Shown here piece by piece: positions 6,637 through 16,359 of a stretch of DNA of 16,359 nt. Origin of the DNA: Betaproteobacteria bacterium (GTDB lineage Bacteria; Pseudomonadota; Gammaproteobacteria; Burkholderiales; SG8-39); NCBI GenBank assembly GCA_011391185.1, contig JAABRB010000038.1, positions 1 to 16,359 of the forward strand, read 5' to 3'. The notes beneath the pieces are model-generated. The model saw only the letters and a program-made list of their open reading frames with translations. It made no database searches and was not told where the DNA came from. Each line of letters opens with the position of its first letter. Position 1 is the stretch's first letter. The translations under genes and the position numbers were made by a program.

Positions 6637-8817
6637 ATGCTCGACGTGCATTACGGCCGTGCGCATGCGCTGCAGGAAGTGTCCCTGACGCTCGATCGCG
6701 GCGTGATTGCGGTGGTCGGCAAGAACGGCATGGGCAAGACGACGCTGTGCAACGCGATCACCGGGTTGGTGCCCGCCCGGGGCAGCGTGCGCCTCGCCGG
6801 CGAGGAGATCCTCGGCCTGTCGCCGAACGTGATCACCGGCAAGGGCATCGGTTACGTTCCGCAGGGCAGGCGTGTCTGGCCTTCGCTCTCGGTGGATGAG
6901 CACCTGCGACTGGCGGCACGGGGCGGAAAAGGCCCGTGGACGGCGCAGCGCGTCTACGCCACGTTTCCGCGCCTGGCGGAGCGCAAAGGCAACGGCGGCG
7001 CGGAGCTTTCAGGCGGTGAGCAGCAGATGCTGGCGATCGCGCGCGCCCTGCTGCTCAATCCGAAACTGCTGGTCATGGACGAGCCCACCGAAGGGCTTGC
7101 GCCGGTGATCGTGCAGCAGATGACGGCGATGCTGAAATCGTTTGCCGCCGACGGCGAGATCTCGGTTCTCCTCATCGAGCAGAATCTGGGCGTCGCCATC
7201 GACGTTGCCGACACGATCGACGTGATGGTGAACGGGCGCATCGCGCGCTCCATGCCCGCCGCCGAGCTCGCTGCCGACCGCGAGCTGCAGCAGCGGCTGC
7301 TAGGCGTGACGTCGGGAGGCGAAGAGGAGGTCCCGACATCCCTGGTGGAGCCGCAGGCCGTGGAAGAGTTCCGCGTCTTCACGGTGAAGCGGGCTTCCGA
7401 GTCCGTGGTGCAGGCGGAGGCACGCACGGTGCGTGGCTTCACGCGTTGGGGCGGCGCGCCCGTTGATCGTCCGGTGTCCGCGCCCGAATCCGAGCAGGCG
7501 CCGGAGCGCGAAGCCCGAGTCGTCGCCGAGCGCGAAGCGCGGGTCGTGGAGTTCCCGGTGGCGCAGACCTTCGAGCGCGCCGCCTATATCGCCGGTACTT
7601 TCGACACCAAGGGCAAGGAGCTGTTCTTCCTGCGCAACTGCCTGGAACGGCTCGGCCTGCGCACCGTGACAGTGGATCTCGCCACCTCCGGCAAGCCGTC
7701 TCCGGCAACGGTCAATGCCCGCGAGGTGGCGCGCCACCATCCGCAAGGGGAATCCGCGGTGTTCACCGGCGACCGCGGCTCGGCGGTCACCGAGATGGCA
7801 GTGGCCTTCGAGCACTTCGTGACGCGCCGGCGCGACCTGGGGGGCGTGATCTCCGCGGGCGGCTCCGGCGGGACCGCGCTCGCGACGCGCGCGATGCGGC
7901 GGCTGCCGATCGGCGTGCCCAAGGTGATGGTCTCGACGGTCGCTTCCGGCGACGTGCGCCCCTACGTCGGGCCCGCCGACATCTGCATGATGTACTCGGT
8001 CACCGACGTCTCCGGCATCAACCGGATTTCCGAGCGCGTGCTGGCAAACGCTGCGCACGCGCTTGCGGGCATGATCGCGTACGCGCGGCCCGCTGACACC
8101 CGATCCGACACCCGGCCCGCGATCGGACTGACCATGTTCGGGCTCACCACGCCCTGCGTGCAGGCGGTGACCCGGCAGCTCGAGGCGAAATACGACTGCA
8201 TCGTGTTCCACGCGACCGGCACCGGCGGCCAGTCCATGGAGAAGCTCGCGGAGTCGCGCCTGCTGGAGGCGGTGATCGACGTCACCACCACCGAGATCGC
8301 GGACGAGATCGCGGGCGGGGTGCTCTCCGCCGGGCCGGAGCGAATGGACGTGTTCGCGCGCGTGAGCGTGCCTTACGTCGGCTCTTGCGGCGCGCTCGAC
8401 ATGGTGAATTTCTGGGCCATGGACACGGTGCCCGAGCGCTACCGGGGGCGCACGCTCTATGTTCACAACCCGAACGTCACTCTGATGCGCACCTCGGTCG
8501 AGGAGTGCGCGCAGATCGGCCGTTTCATCGCGGAGAAACTCAACCGCATGGCAGGGCCGGTGCGGTTCCTCATTCCCGAGGGTGGGCTTTCGGGGCTGGA
8601 TGCGCCGGGCAAGCCGTTCTGGGACCCGGCGGCGAACAAGGCGCTCTTCGACAACATCACGGCGGGATTCCGCGCGGGGACCGATCGCAGGCTCGTCCGG
8701 CTGCCGCACAACGTCAACGACCCGGCATTCTCCGACGCCCTGGTCGCCGCCTGCACAGAGATCTACCACCACGGGAGGCAGGGCACATGGCCCGCATCGA
8801 GCGTCAGCACATCCTGA
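6637..8817 (+). CDS. LivF-type ABC ATPase fused to a UPF0261/Tm-1-like domain
   Basis: This unusual 726-residue fusion (734 if it starts at CTG 6613) combines two complete modules. Residues 1-225 are a LivF-type ATPase: Walker [10 protein letters not shown] (28-36), Q-loop Gln76, signature LSGGEQQ (124-130), Walker B LLVMDEP (144-150), and IEQN in place of the switch-His motif, as is normal for LivF. Residues 226-312 are a charged linker with the tandem repeat [15 protein letters not shown]. Residues 313-712 are a full UPF0261 (Tm-1-like ATP-binding) domain, with GTFDTKG (320-326), FTGDRGSAV (376-384), GGSGGTAL (408-415), [11 protein letters not shown] (435-445), [11 protein letters not shown] (525-535), [12 protein letters not shown] (581-592) and [10 protein letters not shown] (610-619). 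UPF0261 proteins are usually stand-alone, about 400 residues, and of unknown biochemical role; the plant homologue Tm-1 blocks tobamovirus replication proteins. The last 31 bases overlap the TIM-barrel gene. The ATPase half should pair with LivG; what the C-terminal half does is unknown. Confidence 0.93.
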   Translation: MLDVHYGRAHALQEVSLTLDRGVIAVVGKNGMGKTTLCNAITGLVPARGSVRLAGEEILGLSPNVITGKGIGYVPQGRRVWPSLSVDEHLRLAARGGKGPWTAQRVYATFPRLAERKGNGGAELSGGEQQMLAIARALLLNPKLLVMDEPTEGLAPVIVQQMTAMLKSFAADGEISVLLIEQNLGVAIDVADTIDVMVNGRIARSMPAAELAADRELQQRLLGVTSGGEEEVPTSLVEPQAVEEFRVFTVKRASESVVQAEARTVRGFTRWGGAPVDRPVSAPESEQAPEREARVVAEREARVVEFPVAQTFERAAYIAGTFDTKGKELFFLRNCLERLGLRTVTVDLATSGKPSPATVNAREVARHHPQGESAVFTGDRGSAVTEMAVAFEHFVTRRRDLGGVISAGGSGGTALATRAMRRLPIGVPKVMVSTVASGDVRPYVGPADICMMYSVTDVSGINRISERVLANAAHALAGMIAYARPADTRSDTRPAIGLTMFGLTTPCVQAVTRQLEAKYDCIVFHATGTGGQSMEKLAESRLLEAVIDVTTTEIADEIAGGVLSAGPERMDVFARVSVPYVGSCGALDMVNFWAMDTVPERYRGRTLYVHNPNVTLMRTSVEECAQIGRFIAEKLNRMAGPVRFLIPEGGLSGLDAPGKPFWDPAANKALFDNITAGFRAGTDRRLVRLPHNVNDPAFSDALVAACTEIYHHGRQGTWPASSVSTS

Positions 8818-9629
8818 AGAAGTTTCGCGCCATGATCCGGCGCGGCGAGCCGATCATCGGCGGTGGCGCCGGCACGGGCCTATCCGCCAAGTGCGAGGAA
8901 GCGGGCGGCATCGACCTGATCGTGATCTACAACTCGGGTCGATATCGCATGGCGGGGCGCGGGTCGCTCGCCGGACTGATGCCTTATGGCAGCGCCAACG
9001 ACATCGTGCTGGAGATGGCGCACGAGGTGCTGCCGGTCGTGAAGCAAACACCGGTGCTGGCCGGCGTCTGCGGCACGGACCCGTTCATGGTGCGCGCGGA
9101 CTTTTTGCGGCGCCTCGCCGAGCTGGGCTTCTCGGGCGTGCAGAATTTTCCGACCGTTGGGCTGTTCGACGGCGTGATCCGCAGGCAGCTCGAGGAGACC
9201 GGCATGGGCTACGCGCTGGAGGTGGACATGATCGACGCTGCCGCGAAGCTCGACCTGCTGACCACGCCCTACGTGTTCTCCGAGGTGAACGCGCGCGACA
9301 TGGCGACCGCCGGTGCCGACATCATCGTCTGCCACCTCGGTCTCACCACCGGCGGCGCGATCGGCGCGGAGGCGGCACTCAAGCTCAAGGACTGCGTTCC
9401 CCTGATCGAGTCGTGGGCCACGGCCGCGCGTCGCGTCAGGAAGGGCATCATCGTGCTGTGCCACGGCGGGCCGATTGCCACGCCGAAAGACGCGCAGTAC
9501 ATCCTGCAGAACTGCCCCGGCTGCAACGGCTTCTACGGCGCCTCCAGCATGGAGCGCCTGCCCACCGAAATCGCGTTGACGGAAACCACACGCAAGTTCA
9601 AGCGCATCAAGGGAAGGAGCACGCCATGA
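8787..9629 (+). CDS. PEP hydrolase-like TIM-barrel protein (Tm-1 C-terminal domain family)
   Basis: This 280-residue cytoplasmic protein matches the family annotated as phosphoenolpyruvate hydrolase-like/TIM-barrel signal transduction protein (PF09370 type). Conserved blocks are GGGAGTG (25-31), YNSGRYRM (48-55), GVCGTDPF (93-100), [12 protein letters not shown] (118-129), CHLGLTTGG (182-190), CHGGPI (225-230) and [12 protein letters not shown] (248-259). This is a complete set of barrel loops for a family of normal length. In tomato Tm-1 the same fold forms the C-terminal half behind a UPF0261 domain, so this gene and the preceding fusion look like a split version of that protein. GGGAGG at 8773-8778 is well placed for the ATG at 8787, inside the upstream gene, and the 31-bp overlap implies coupled translation. 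The enzymatic activity is not established; an aldolase- or PEP-hydrolase-like reaction is the family's guess. Confidence 0.9.
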   Translation: MARIERQHILKKFRAMIRRGEPIIGGGAGTGLSAKCEEAGGIDLIVIYNSGRYRMAGRGSLAGLMPYGSANDIVLEMAHEVLPVVKQTPVLAGVCGTDPFMVRADFLRRLAELGFSGVQNFPTVGLFDGVIRRQLEETGMGYALEVDMIDAAAKLDLLTTPYVFSEVNARDMATAGADIIVCHLGLTTGGAIGAEAALKLKDCVPLIESWATAARRVRKGIIVLCHGGPIATPKDAQYILQNCPGCNGFYGASSMERLPTEIALTETTRKFKRIKGRSTP

Positions 9630-11317
9630 GCGGAGCCCAGTTCGGACAGTTCATCCTCGGCCTGATCGTCGTCGTCGTCGTCGTTGCGATCGCGGTCTGG
9701 TTGCTCCACTGGTTGTACCTGCGCTCCTCGAAGGAGCGCGCCTTCGTGCGCACCGGCCTCGGCGGTCAGAAAGTCGTGATGAATGGCGGCGCGTTCGTGC
9801 TGCCGATCGTCCACGAGGTGATTCCGGTGAACATGAACACGCTGCGCCTGGAGGTGTCGCGCGGGCGCGACAAGGCGCTGATCACGAAGGACCGCATGCG
9901 CGTGGACGTGCTGAGCGAGTTCTACGTGCGCGTCCAGGCGTCCACCGAGGCGATCTCTGCGGCCGCGCAGACGCTCGGCCAGCGCACCATGCAGCCCGAG
10001 ACCCTGAAAGAGCTGGTGGAGGGCAAGTTCGTGGACGCGCTGCGGACCGTGGCGGCGGAGATGACCATGGAGGAGATGCACGAGAAGCGTGGCGAGTACG
10101 TGAAGCGGGTGCGTGGCGTGGTGGCCGCCGACCTGCTGCAGAACGGCCTGGAGCTGGAAACGGTGTCCCTCACGCAGCTCGACCAGACGGCGATGGAATT
10201 CTTCAATCCCTCCAATGCCTTCGATGCCGAGGGCCTGACCAGGCTCACCGAGACGATCGAGTCGCGCAAGAAGAAGCGGAACGACATCGAGCAGGACACC
10301 ATGATCCAGATTCGCAACAAGAACCTGGAAACCGAGCGTCAGGCGCTGAACATCGATCGCGACCTCGAGACCGCGCGTCTCGCGCAGGAGCGCGAGCTCG
10401 AGGTGCAGCGCGCGACGCAGCGCGCCGACGTGGCGAGCGAGAAGGCGGCGAAGGAGCAGGAAGCCGAGCGCGCGCAGATCACCGCGCGCGAGGCGGTGGA
10501 GCGCGCCCGCATCACCTCCGACCGTGCCGTGGACGAGGCGCGAATCTCCCGCGAGCGCGACGTGCAGCAGCTCGAAATCGAGCGGCGCAAGACGATCGAG
10601 CTTGCCGAGCAGCAGCGCGCCATCGCCGTGGCCGAGCAGTCCAAGGCGCAGTCCGAGGCGCAGGCCGCGGCCGACCATGCGCGTGCGCTGGCCGTGGAGC
10701 AGGAGGAAAGGGTGTTCACGGCGCGCGAGACCGAGATGGCCGAGCGCAGGAAGCGCATCGAGCTGATCGGCGCGGCGCAGGAAGCCGAGCGCGACGCGCT
10801 GCGCGTGACTGTTTCCGCCGGCGCGGAGAAGGCGGCGGCGTCCGACCGCGGCGCGGCCGTGCTCATGGAGGCCGAGGCCGCAGCCGCAGCGGATAAGGTG
10901 CGCTCGCTCGCCGCCAAGATCCGCCACGAGGTCGAGGCCGAGGGCGCGAGCCTGATGAACAAGGCGCAGAACCTGCTCACACCCGAGGCGCGCCAGTCGG
11001 CGATGCGCTTGCGCCTGATCGACAAGTTGGAGGGCATCATCCGCGAGTCGGTGAAGCCGATGGAGCGCATCGAGGGCATCAAGATCCTCCAGGTCGATGG
11101 CCTGGGCGGCGGCGGTGGCGGGCGCGGCGAGGACGGGAACGGGGGCTTCGCCGATGGCGTGGTGAACTCTGCGCTGCGCTTCCGCGCGCAGGCGCCGCTC
11201 GTTGACCAGCTGCTGCGCGAGATCGGCGTCGAATCCGGTGACCTCGGCCAGGCGGCGCGCGGGCTCCTCGAGCGCAGCGGCGCCGTGCTCACGGACAAGG
11301 GGCGCGGCGACAAGTGA
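9626..11317 (+). CDS. Flotillin family protein (YqiK-like, SPFH domain)
   Basis: This 563-residue membrane scaffold protein resembles E. coli YqiK (about 550 residues). A single N-terminal membrane anchor spans about residues 8-32, including a run of six valines partly encoded by a (GTC)5 repeat. An SPFH/band-7 domain follows to about 200 ([39 protein letters not shown]). Next comes a long coiled coil, about 210-440, rich in Glu-Ala-Arg, which drives oligomerisation, then a C-terminal region with a Gly-rich break near 495-510. Flotillins form large assemblies in ordered membrane patches. The usual NfeD-type partner gene is absent from the window. The gene overlaps the TIM-barrel stop (ATGA) and has AAGGAG at 9614-9619, so it is clearly co-expressed with the transporter. 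A role in clustering the importer is inference. Confidence 0.92.
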   Translation: MSGAQFGQFILGLIVVVVVVAIAVWLLHWLYLRSSKERAFVRTGLGGQKVVMNGGAFVLPIVHEVIPVNMNTLRLEVSRGRDKALITKDRMRVDVLSEFYVRVQASTEAISAAAQTLGQRTMQPETLKELVEGKFVDALRTVAAEMTMEEMHEKRGEYVKRVRGVVAADLLQNGLELETVSLTQLDQTAMEFFNPSNAFDAEGLTRLTETIESRKKKRNDIEQDTMIQIRNKNLETERQALNIDRDLETARLAQERELEVQRATQRADVASEKAAKEQEAERAQITAREAVERARITSDRAVDEARISRERDVQQLEIERRKTIELAEQQRAIAVAEQSKAQSEAQAAADHARALAVEQEERVFTARETEMAERRKRIELIGAAQEAERDALRVTVSAGAEKAAASDRGAAVLMEAEAAAAADKVRSLAAKIRHEVEAEGASLMNKAQNLLTPEARQSAMRLRLIDKLEGIIRESVKPMERIEGIKILQVDGLGGGGGGRGEDGNGGFADGVVNSALRFRAQAPLVDQLLREIGVESGDLGQAARGLLERSGAVLTDKGRGDK

Positions 11318-11751
11318 TCAAGGTCTATACCTCGAGTGTCATCGCGGCGCCCGCCGAGGCGGTGTGGGCGCAGGTGCGCGACTTCAATGGCTTGCCGAAG
11401 TGGACGCCGTTCGTCGCGGAGTCGCGCATCGAGGGCAATCTTCCCGCCGACAAGATCGGCTGCGTGCGCAATTTCCGCCTCAAGGACGGCGGCGTGATCC
11501 GCGAGCAGCTGCTCACGCTCTCGGACTACGACTACGAGTGCAGCTACTCAATCCTGGAGAGCCCGATGGGCGTCGAGAACTACGTCGCGTCGTTCAAGCT
11601 CACTCCGGTCACCGATGGCAACTGCACTTTCGCGGAGTGGTGGGCCGAGTTCGACTGCGCACCGGAACGGGAGCGCGCGCTCGCGCAGGACATCGGTCAG
11701 GGCGTGTTCCAGGCCGCCTTCGATTCCCTGAAAGCCCTACTGAGAAAATAG
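11314..11751 (+). CDS. SRPBCC family protein (polyketide cyclase/dehydrase-like)
   Basis: This small 145-residue protein has the START/Bet v1-like SRPBCC helix-grip fold, which encloses a hydrophobic ligand pocket. Visible hallmarks are the opening strand SSVIAAPAEAVWAQVRDFNGLPKW, the central strands IGCVRNFRLKDGGVIREQLL, and the long C-terminal helix GVFQAAFDSLKALLRK. It starts with GTG at 11314, overlapping the flotillin stop as GTGA. No signal peptide or catalytic motif is evident. By hand alignment about half of its residues match the N-terminal domain of the next protein, so the two arose by tandem duplication. Proteins of this family bind or cyclise aromatic and lipid-like compounds, but the ligand here is unknown. 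Confidence 0.88.
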   Translation: MIKVYTSSVIAAPAEAVWAQVRDFNGLPKWTPFVAESRIEGNLPADKIGCVRNFRLKDGGVIREQLLTLSDYDYECSYSILESPMGVENYVASFKLTPVTDGNCTFAEWWAEFDCAPERERALAQDIGQGVFQAAFDSLKALLRK

Positions 11752-11766
11752 GGCCGGTCCCGACCC

Positions 11767-13212
11767 ATGATTCGCGTCACGCGCTCCGCGGTGATCGATG
11801 CGCCCGTCGAGCGGGTGTGGGACGTGTTGCGCGACTTCAACAGCCACGGTGCCTGGCATCCGGCGGTGGGCGAATCGGTGATCGAGAACGGCGAGCCCGC
11901 CGACCAGGTGGGCTGCGTGCGCAATTTCTTCCTCCGGGATGGTAACCGCATCCGCGAGCAGCTGCTGGCGCTCTCGGACCGCGACCACGTCTCGACCTAC
12001 TGCATCCTCGATGCCACGCTGCCCATGCGCAATTACGTGGCGACGGTGCGGCTGAAGCGCGTTACCGACGGCGACCGTACCTTCTGGCACTGGCAATCCA
12101 CCTTCGACGTCCCGCGGGGTCGGGAGAAGGAATTCTCCGACCTCGTCGGCAAAGGTGTCTATGAGGGCGGTTTCGAGGGGCTGCGCGCCTACCTCAGGCG
12201 CCCCGGCGCGCGGGTGGCGCCGTCCGGTGCGGCGGTTCCGGCGCAGGCAGTGGTCGCGACGGCGTTCGGCGATGCGGAAGTGCTGCGCTACCAGCCGGCG
12301 CAGGCCGGATCACCCCTCCCGGGTGAAGTGCGCATTCGCCAGACGGCCGTGGGCGTGAACTACATCGACGTCTATGTGCGCAAGGGGCTCTACCGCATGA
12401 TCGAGCCTCCTGCTGCGATCGGCGTGGAAGCGGCGGGCGTGGTCATGGATGTCGGCGACGGCGTCGGGCACCTGCTGCCCGGCGACCGCGTTGCCTACGC
12501 CTGCCCGCCGCCCGGCGCCTATGCCACCGTGCGCACCATGAGCGCCGATCAGGTCGTGCTGTTGCCGGACGACGTGAGCGACGAGACCGCGGCGGCAGTG
12601 ATGCTCAAGGGCATGAGCGCCGAGTACCTGCTGCATCGCACGCATCGCGTCCGGCCGGGCGACGTGGTCCTGGTGCACGCCGCCGCCGGCGGCGTCGGCC
12701 TGTTCCTTTGCCAGTGGGCGAGCGCACTCGGCGCGAAAGTTCTCGGCACGGTGTCAACTGACGAGAAGGCACGACTGGCGCGCCAGCACGGCTGCCAGTT
12801 CCCGATCGTCACGCGCGACTACCGATTCGCCGACGCCGTGAAGCAGGCGAGCGACGGGCGCGGCGCGAATATCGTCTACGACGGACTGGGTAGCGCGGCG
12901 GCGGCAGAGAATTTTGCGGCGCTGGCGCTGCGCGGCCACTGGGTAAGCTACGGGCAGGCGAGCGGATCGCACGATGCGCAGCAGGCCGGGGACCTGTCGG
13001 CCAAATCCATCACGCTGTCGCGGCCGGTGCTGTTCCACTACACCGCGCAGCGTGCGGCGCTGGAGGAGATTTCCCGCAATACCTTCGAAGCGCTGCGCAA
13101 CGGCACGTTGCGCGTGGAGATCCGGCATCGCTATCCGCTCGCCGCCGCGGCCGAGGCGCACCGGGACCTGGAAGCGCGCCGCACCGTGGGGCCGATCGTG
13201 TTGCTCCCGTAG
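11767..13212 (+). CDS. SRPBCC domain fused to NADPH:quinone oxidoreductase (MDR family)
   Basis: This is a 481-residue fusion. Residues 1-145 are an SRPBCC domain closely related to the preceding protein (shared PAD..GCVRNF.L.DG..IREQLL.LSD). After a short Ala/Pro-rich linker, residues 160-481 form a complete QorA-type zinc-independent medium-chain reductase: NYIDVYVRKGLY (199-210), GVEAAGVV (219-226), GDRVAYA (239-245), the NADPH-binding loop HAAAGGVG (304-311), and the ending EAHRDLEARRTVGPIVLLP. No zinc-ligand motif is present. QorA relatives reduce quinones and other alpha,beta-unsaturated carbonyls using NADPH. Fusion to a ligand-binding SRPBCC domain suggests substrate delivery to the reductase (inference). 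It begins 15 bases after the previous stop and has only a weak ribosome-binding site. It is the last gene of the operon. Confidence 0.92.
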   Translation: MIRVTRSAVIDAPVERVWDVLRDFNSHGAWHPAVGESVIENGEPADQVGCVRNFFLRDGNRIREQLLALSDRDHVSTYCILDATLPMRNYVATVRLKRVTDGDRTFWHWQSTFDVPRGREKEFSDLVGKGVYEGGFEGLRAYLRRPGARVAPSGAAVPAQAVVATAFGDAEVLRYQPAQAGSPLPGEVRIRQTAVGVNYIDVYVRKGLYRMIEPPAAIGVEAAGVVMDVGDGVGHLLPGDRVAYACPPPGAYATVRTMSADQVVLLPDDVSDETAAAVMLKGMSAEYLLHRTHRVRPGDVVLVHAAAGGVGLFLCQWASALGAKVLGTVSTDEKARLARQHGCQFPIVTRDYRFADAVKQASDGRGANIVYDGLGSAAAAENFAALALRGHWVSYGQASGSHDAQQAGDLSAKSITLSRPVLFHYTAQRAALEEISRNTFEALRNGTLRVEIRHRYPLAAAAEAHRDLEARRTVGPIVLLP

Positions 13213-13237
13213 AGCAATGCCGCAGGGCGACTCCGGA

Positions 13238-15940
<2,703 letters not shown>

Positions 15941-16176
15941 CGATCTGCCTTGATGGGTTGTGCGACCGGGAATCGCAGCATAGATCAGTCGCAGGTTCCA
16001 GGCGCGCGCCGACGTACGCGGATCGCGGTAGACTTTCGCGTCACCAGATCAGCAACATCGCCATCCTTTCCGGACATCGACGCGTATTTCGAGGGGCCGG
16101 TTGCTCCCGCCACCGAATCTCCGGGTCGAGCGAGCCGGCGAGCTGATTGGCAGCAGGAGACGAAGGGAGCACGAAG
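15941..16176. promoter_or_regulatory. Divergent intergenic region between glucosidase and pgi
   Basis: This 236-bp gap should carry the promoters for both flanking genes. I found no good pair of -35 and -10 boxes: a TAGACT (16029-16034) on the + strand lacks a matching -35, and TTGATG (15950-15955) has no -10 at the right distance. No gene is recognisable. GAAGGGAG near 16162-16169 is the ribosome-binding site for pgi. Confidence 0.35.
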
Positions 16177-16359
16177 ATGGCGGGAACTCCCGCGTCTGTC
16201 ACCGAACGCCCGGCCTGGAAGACTCTCGCGACCCACTACCAGGCGGTGCGTGGCCTGCATCTCCGCCAGCTGTTTGCGGACGACGCGCGACGCGGTGAGC
16301 GCATGACTGTCGAGGCGGCGGGGATCTGCCTCGACTACTCGAAGAATCGCGTCACCGAC
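16177..16359 (+). CDS. pgi: Glucose-6-phosphate isomerase, N-terminal part (runs off the window)
   Basis: The first 61 codons of a gene are present, without a stop. The translation opens MAGTPASVTERPAWKTLATH and continues through HLRQLFADDARRGERM to CLDYSKNRVTD. The spacing of W..L..H, HLR.LF..D..R and LDYSKNR is the signature of the N-terminus of glucose-6-phosphate isomerase, which interconverts glucose 6-phosphate and fructose 6-phosphate in glycolysis and gluconeogenesis. The ATG at 16177 is preceded by a GAAGGGAG ribosome-binding site about seven bases upstream. It is divergent from the glucosidase gene, placing two carbohydrate genes together. The active-site region lies beyond the window. 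Confidence 0.88.
   Translation, partial: MAGTPASVTERPAWKTLATHYQAVRGLHLRQLFADDARRGERMTVEAAGICLDYSKNRVTD

Noticed and set aside
7300..8772. 490-codon open frame on the - strand
   Set aside because: It is a shadow of the UPF0261 domain and is rich in His, Arg and Gly, as expected from codon-position bias.
9668..9682. (GTC)5 trinucleotide repeat
   Set aside because: It encodes the valine run of the flotillin membrane anchor and is in frame; there is no sign that it acts as a phase-variable tract, since changes of one unit would keep the frame.
9533..10927. 464-codon open frame on the - strand
   Set aside because: It lies opposite the flotillin coiled coil; its Leu-rich repeats simply mirror the Glu/Ala/Arg codons of the real gene.
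15950..15955. TTGATG as a -35 box for pgi
   Set aside because: No -10-like sequence is found 16-18 bases downstream; the nearest TAGATC is about 25 bases away.

Overview
The window is GC-rich chromosomal DNA (roughly two-thirds G+C by eye) with the codon usage and gene content of a proteobacterium. A betaproteobacterium of the Burkholderiales type is my best guess from the style of the Liv transporter, SRPBCC and quinone-reductase genes, but no marker in the window proves it. I see no tRNA, rRNA, insertion sequence or CRISPR array.

Positions 1-282 hold a likely promoter and an 18-bp perfect palindrome, followed by a leader with no recognisable gene. From 283 to 13212 there are eleven genes on the + strand, most of them touching or overlapping, so they look like one operon. 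In order they are: an alpha/beta hydrolase; a metal-dependent amidohydrolase; a complete branched-chain-amino-acid-type (Liv/HAAT) ABC importer (LivH-like and LivM-like permeases, a periplasmic binding protein, a LivG-like ATPase, and a LivF-like ATPase); a TIM-barrel protein of the PEP-hydrolase-like family; a YqiK-type flotillin; and two SRPBCC proteins, the second fused to a quinone oxidoreductase. The LivF-like ATPase is fused to a complete UPF0261/Tm-1-like domain, and the TIM-barrel gene that follows it encodes the other half of the plant Tm-1 architecture.

A reasonable reading is that the importer brings in a small organic compound (not necessarily an amino acid) that is then handled by the hydrolase, the amidohydrolase, the Tm-1-like pair and the SRPBCC/oxidoreductase proteins. 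The flotillin may organise the membrane complex. The substrate cannot be read from the sequence. The fusion and co-transcription of the Tm-1-like pair with a transporter ATPase and a flotillin is the strongest candidate here for an undescribed system.

The right end is a separate carbohydrate-metabolism region. A 900-residue MGH1/GH63-like glucosidase lies on the - strand (13238-15940), convergent with the operon and only 25 bp from it. It is divergent from the start of a glucose-6-phosphate isomerase gene (pgi), which begins at 16177 and runs off the window. The 236-bp gap between these two genes should carry their promoters, though none is convincing by eye.
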